Shown in pieces: positions 30,200-33,842 of a DNA stretch of 33,842 nt; the first letter of the stretch is position 1, and each line of letters begins with the position of its first letter. The position numbers were made by a program, and so were the translations under genes. The DNA comes from Brevundimonas diminuta ATCC 11568 (GTDB lineage: Bacteria > Pseudomonadota > Alphaproteobacteria > Caulobacterales > Caulobacteraceae): positions 156,229-190,070 of the forward strand of contig NZ_GL883084.1 in the NCBI RefSeq assembly GCF_000204035.1, written 5' to 3'. Below the pieces are notes generated by a model that saw only the letters and a program-made list of their open reading frames with translations, did no database searches and was not told where the DNA came from.

Positions 30200-31084
30200 A
30201 TGGGACTAGGGCTGAAACAGCGGGCCGCGCCTCGCGTCGAACGACAGAAAAAGAAGTCCCGCATCGGACTGGTCCTGGCCGCCACCCTGTTCCTGGGGAT
30301 CACCGCCACCGCCGTCGAGGCGATGCGCGTCTCGCCCATGGTCGCGGAAATCTCGTCGCGCGGCGCCGGATCTTCCGCCCGGATCGAGGTGCAGAACCTG
30401 GCCGCCAAGGCTCTGCCCTATGAAACGCGCATCACGCGCATCTCCTTCGACGAGAACGGCAAGCTTGTGGAAACCCCGGCCGATGAGGACTTCCTGGTCT
30501 TCCCGCCGCAGGGCGTCGTGCCCGTGCGCGGACGCCAGGTGATCCGGGTCCAGTGGGTCGGCGACCCCGACATCGACGTGTCGCGCGCCTATTACGTCGG
30601 CATCCGCCAGCTTCCCGTCGAACTGGAGGAAGGCGCCAGCGGCGACCTCGCCGCCCAGGTGCAGGTCGTCTACCATATGAAGTCGCTGGTCACCGTCGCC
30701 CCTCCGGGCGCAACGGCCGACGTCTCGGTCGTCAGCGCCCGCGCGATTGAAATCGACGCCGCCCCGGCCGCCCCCGTCATCGACGAAAGCGTCGGCGGCA
30801 CGGGCGAGGCCGCCCCGACGCCGAACGCCGCCAAGGTTCCCGGCGTCGAGGTCCGCGTGCGCAACGCCGGCCGCCGCTACGCCCTGATGAGCGGCGCAAC
30901 CTGGTGGGTCGAAGGGCGTGGTCCCGACGGCGCGCGCACCGAAATCCGCCTGGACGCCTCGACCGTCAACGAGGCCGTCGGCGCCGGCTATCTCGAGCCC
31001 CTGAAGGGCGATCGGACCTTCTACCTGCCCACCAGCGTCGCCTTCTCGCCGGATGCGCCGATCAAGGTGCGCTTCAGCCAATGA
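30200..31084 (+). CDS. PapD-like periplasmic pilus chaperone
   Basis: A 294-residue chaperone that should bind subunits in the periplasm and hand them to the usher by donating a strand. ATG 30200 is used; GTG 30194 is in frame and overlaps the ribosome-binding site. The N-terminus is basic (RQKKKSRIG) before an uncleaved or cleaved hydrophobic segment LVLAATLFLGITATAVEA. The Ig-like domain shows MRVSPMVAEISSRG, SSARIEVQNLAAKALPYE, and the G1 strand with VFPPQGVVPVRGRQVIRVQW, then SRAYYVGIRQLPVE, all PapD-family features. The second domain includes VEVRVRNAGRRYAL. Its stop overlaps the usher start (ATGA). Confidence 0.9.
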   Translation: MGLGLKQRAAPRVERQKKKSRIGLVLAATLFLGITATAVEAMRVSPMVAEISSRGAGSSARIEVQNLAAKALPYETRITRISFDENGKLVETPADEDFLVFPPQGVVPVRGRQVIRVQWVGDPDIDVSRAYYVGIRQLPVELEEGASGDLAAQVQVVYHMKSLVTVAPPGATADVSVVSARAIEIDAAPAAPVIDESVGGTGEAAPTPNAAKVPGVEVRVRNAGRRYALMSGATWWVEGRGPDGARTEIRLDASTVNEAVGAGYLEPLKGDRTFYLPTSVAFSPDAPIKVRFSQ

Positions 31085-33738
31085 AGCCTCGGCTAGTCCC
31101 TACGGCGATCCTGGCCTCGGTTCTGGTCTCGAACGGCGCAGCGCCCGCCAGCGGGGCGTCGCTGAGCGAAGACGCGCCCATCATCACGGCGCCGCCTCGG
31201 TTCGAAGAGCCGCCGCAGGCGCAGACCCCGGCGCAGGTTCAGGCCCAACCTCTGCAGAACCCGCCGCCGGGCGCGGCCCAGAGCGCCGCCCAGACCGCCG
31301 CCTCGCCGGCAGCGGTCGTGCGTCCTGACATCAATCCCTACAACCGCGACATCACCCTGACCGCGCCGCTGACGTTCAACCGGCGGCCTCTGGGCGAAGT
31401 TCCTGTGACGCTGACGCGCGATGATCGCTTCATCGTCGATTCAGCAGGTTTCCTCGAACTGATCACGCCCCTGCTCACCGACGAGGCCGCTGCGGCGCTC
31501 ACGGCGCGACTGGCCGGCCAACAGGGTTTCGAAGGCGAGGAATTGGCCGCTCAAGGAGTGTCGCTCGAATACGACCCCACAGCCCTGTCGCTGCTGGTAG
31601 TGCGCATCGCCCCTAATCTTCGACGCCTGGAAGTCCTGTTCGAGCGCGGCGGCCCCGAGGCGGAAGGCCTGGCGCCCCTGCCCTTCTCCGCCTTCCTGAA
31701 CGCGGCGACATCGTGGAGCTATCGCCACGCGACCGGCGACGCCCCTGCGCCGAACGTCTATCTGAACGGCGCCGGCCGCTGGCGCGGCCTGGTTCTGGAG
31801 GCCGAGGTTCAGGGCCGCGAGACCCTGGGGTCCGGCGACTATGAATGGCTGCGGCGCTATGCCCGTTTCGTCTACGACCAGCCCCAGGAATACCGCCGCT
31901 GGACCGTCGGCGATCTCAACCCCGAGTTCCGCGGTCTGCAGGGCTACGCCGACGTGGGCGGCGTCGGCGTGACGCGCCAGCGGCGCCGCTTCGACCCCTA
32001 TCGTCCGAACGTGTTCCGCCAGGACCGGCAGTTGCTGCTGCAGAGCGAGTCCACGGTGCGTATCCTACGCAACGGCGCCCTGGTGCGCGAACTGCGCCTG
32101 GACCCCGGCCAGTACGACCTGTCCAACCTGCCGGTGCAGACCGGGAGCAATGACCTGGAGGTCGTCGTGGTCGACGGATCGGGCGCTTCCCAATCCTATC
32201 GCTACAGCGCCTATATCGACTCGATCGACCTCGATCCCGGCGAGTACGAATACGGCGGATATCTCGGGGTGGCCGGACGTCCCAGCTTCGGCCAGCCGGA
32301 CTATTCGGACGGCGACCTCGCCTTCACGGGCTACTGGCGCAAGGCCTTCATCGACAAACCCGCCCTGGGCGTCGGCCTGCAGGCCAGCGAACGGGTCCAG
32401 ATGGCCAACGCCCAGACCCAGTTCATCCTGCGCAACGGGTCTCGCCTGAACTTCCAGGTCGGCGCCAGCAACAGCGACACGGCCGGCGGCGGCTACGCCC
32501 TTGTCGCAGCCTATGATTTCTATATCGACCGCCCCACGACGTCGGACTTCTTCACGGTTCAGTTCGAACATGTGTCGGAAGGCTTTGCGACGCTTTCGGA
32601 CCCAGACGCCTCCAACCCCATCGCCTGGCAGGCCTACGGCCAGTACTCGCGCGTCTTCTCCGACCGCCTCTACGGCAGCGTGGGCCTGGCCTACAACAAG
32701 TCGCGGGATAGCGCGGGCCTGGGCGATTCCTTCCGCTCGGACCTGACGGCCAACTACGCCATCAACCGTCAGTGGAGCGCTCAGGCGGGAGTGAACTACC
32801 TCAAGTACGAAGACACGCCCGGCGGCCGCCGCGACCGCGACGGCTGGGGCTTCACCTTCGCCCTGACCTGGCGGCCGTCCAGCGACGTACGCGCCGACGC
32901 ACGCTACGATTCCAACCTGAACAGCGCCTCCGCCTCCTTCTACAAGATCCCGGAGAACCTGGCCGGTTCGATCGGCTATTCCGCCATCGCCACCTATGAC
33001 GACGGTCCCGCCAGCCTTCTGGGCGGCGTCGACTATGTCGGCAACCGCTTCAACGCCTCGATCTCGCACGCCGGATACGGTCAGGACTTCGGCTCGATCA
33101 GCGACCAGCAGGTCACGACCGCCAGCGTCTCTACCGCCATCGCCTTCGCGGGCGGCAAGGCCGCCATCGGCCGGCGCGTCGCCGACAGCTTCGCCATCCT
33201 GTACAGCCACCCGAGCCTGGAAGATCGTCCGGTCATCGCCGGCGAAGTCCTGCGCGACGGCCGCTACTCGGCCGCCAGCGGCCCCCTGGGTCCGGTGCTC
33301 TATCCCTACCTGGGGTCGTATGTGAACGATTCCGTTTACTACGACGTCATCGACGTGCCCGCCGGCTATGACATCGGCGAGGGCGTACGGCGGGTGCGGC
33401 CGGCCTATCGCAGCGGCTACGCCTTCGAGATCGGTTCGGACGCCTTCGTCAGCGCCGTGGGCTCCGTCACCGGGCGCGGAGCCGCGGGCCCGGCGCCGTT
33501 GTCGCTGATCGGCGGACGCGTGATCGCCCTGGACGAACCCGACGCCGCTTCCCAGCCCTTCTTCACCAACAGCGTCGGCCGCTTCGCCGTCCAGGGGCTG
33601 AAGCCGGGCGGGCGCTATCGCGTCGAACTCTTCACTGACCCCAGGGGCGGCTTCGACTTCACCGTCCCGGCCGACAACGACGGCCTCTACAATCTGCGCG
33701 TCGTCCACGTCGACATCGCTGCGCCTGAAGGAGATTGA
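31081..33738 (+). CDS. Outer-membrane usher of the chaperone-usher pilus
   Basis: An 885-residue usher, the outer-membrane pore that assembles and secretes the pilus. ATG 31081 overlaps the chaperone stop by four bases. A signal peptide and a proline/glutamine/alanine-rich linker (about 35-80) are followed by an N-terminal domain with PLTFNRRPLGEVPVTLTRDD. The middle matches FimD/PapC: STVRILRNGALVRELRLDPG, YDLSNLPVQTGSNDLEVVVVD and SYRYSAYIDSIDLDPGEYEY, then a beta-barrel with many aromatic/glycine strands (VGLAYNKSRDS, WSAQAGVNYLKYED). The C-terminal domain ends with GRFAVQGLKPGGRYRVELF. Only four to six bases separate its end from the next start. Confidence 0.93.
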   Translation: MKPRLVPTAILASVLVSNGAAPASGASLSEDAPIITAPPRFEEPPQAQTPAQVQAQPLQNPPPGAAQSAAQTAASPAAVVRPDINPYNRDITLTAPLTFNRRPLGEVPVTLTRDDRFIVDSAGFLELITPLLTDEAAAALTARLAGQQGFEGEELAAQGVSLEYDPTALSLLVVRIAPNLRRLEVLFERGGPEAEGLAPLPFSAFLNAATSWSYRHATGDAPAPNVYLNGAGRWRGLVLEAEVQGRETLGSGDYEWLRRYARFVYDQPQEYRRWTVGDLNPEFRGLQGYADVGGVGVTRQRRRFDPYRPNVFRQDRQLLLQSESTVRILRNGALVRELRLDPGQYDLSNLPVQTGSNDLEVVVVDGSGASQSYRYSAYIDSIDLDPGEYEYGGYLGVAGRPSFGQPDYSDGDLAFTGYWRKAFIDKPALGVGLQASERVQMANAQTQFILRNGSRLNFQVGASNSDTAGGGYALVAAYDFYIDRPTTSDFFTVQFEHVSEGFATLSDPDASNPIAWQAYGQYSRVFSDRLYGSVGLAYNKSRDSAGLGDSFRSDLTANYAINRQWSAQAGVNYLKYEDTPGGRRDRDGWGFTFALTWRPSSDVRADARYDSNLNSASASFYKIPENLAGSIGYSAIATYDDGPASLLGGVDYVGNRFNASISHAGYGQDFGSISDQQVTTASVSTAIAFAGGKAAIGRRVADSFAILYSHPSLEDRPVIAGEVLRDGRYSAASGPLGPVLYPYLGSYVNDSVYYDVIDVPAGYDIGEGVRRVRPAYRSGYAFEIGSDAFVSAVGSVTGRGAAGPAPLSLIGGRVIALDEPDAASQPFFTNSVGRFAVQGLKPGGRYRVELFTDPRGGFDFTVPADNDGLYNLRVVHVDIAAPEGD

Positions 33739-33740
33739 GC

Positions 33741-33842
33741 ATGAGCGTTCTTCAAAAACGTGCGTCGTCCGCCTTCGCCGGCATGGCGCTGATCGCGTCG
33801 CTCGCGGCGGCCGGAGCCGCCACGGCGCAGGCGTCGCGGCCC
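33741..33842 (+). CDS. Further exported pilus-operon protein (start only)
   Basis: ATG 33741 is two bases after the usher stop and behind AAGGAGA, so it belongs to the operon. The first 34 residues are a clear signal peptide, MSVLQKRASSAFAG with hydrophobic MALIASLAAAGAATAQA; the window ends before the mature domain. A tip adhesin or another subunit is the usual content in this position, but this cannot be seen here. Confidence 0.75.
   Translation, partial: MSVLQKRASSAFAGMALIASLAAAGAATAQASRP

Noticed and set aside
32065-33708. Long minus-strand open frame of 547 codons
   Set aside because: Lies antisense to the usher gene and has the valine/alanine/glycine-rich composition of a mirrored GC-rich gene.

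Overview
The window looks like chromosome from a GC-rich alphaproteobacterium of the Caulobacterales, most likely a Brevundimonas or Caulobacter relative. This rests on the flgA-flgH order, the very GC-rich codon use and the style of the chaperone-usher pilus genes. No species is claimed.

Layout. (1) Positions 1-6246 are chromosomal: the end of flgA, flgH, a tandem set of three divergent paralogues of small exported proteins, a DUF885 exported metallopeptidase-like protein, a small membrane protein, a YjbR/MmcQ protein, msrA, and a tRNA-Ser(GGA). (2) Positions 6232-25824 are a 19.6-kb genomic island inserted at the 3' end of the tRNA-Ser, bounded by a 17-bp exact direct repeat. (3) Positions 25825-33842 are chromosome again: a small exported protein, a LuxR-type regulator, a divergent exported protein, and a chaperone-usher pilus operon (minor subunit, major subunit, chaperone, usher, and the start of a further exported protein) that runs off the end.

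The island is an integrative mobilizable element. Next to the tRNA it carries a tyrosine integrase, a small AlpA/Xis-like DNA-binding protein and an unknown gene. A non-coding 314-bp gap follows, holding a nested inverted repeat and a sequence identical over 10 bases to the nic region of IncP plasmids. Then come a TraJ/MobC-like accessory protein and an IncP TraI-like relaxase (MOBP). There is no type IV secretion apparatus, so transfer would need a helper. At the far end is a replication-initiator-like winged-helix protein whose gene contains four iteron-like repeats at 11-bp multiples, one of them out of frame with the others.

The cargo is a defence block, all on the minus strand. One module is a four-gene restriction-like operon: Mrr-type endonuclease, MmeI-like N6-adenine methyltransferase with specificity domain, SF2 helicase and GIY-YIG nuclease. 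The second is a two-gene Hachiman-like module: HamA-like DUF1837 nuclease and an unusually long HamB-like helicase of about 1208 residues, with start and stop codons overlapping. A Fic AMP-transferase gene with its own repeated operator lies upstream of hamA. The low-GC specificity half of the methyltransferase points to domain exchange.

The most novel points are the composite four-protein restriction system with two different nucleases, the long-helicase Hachiman variant, the IncP-like oriT on a chromosomal island, and the iterons inside the rep-like gene. All family assignments were made by reading motifs, without database searches.
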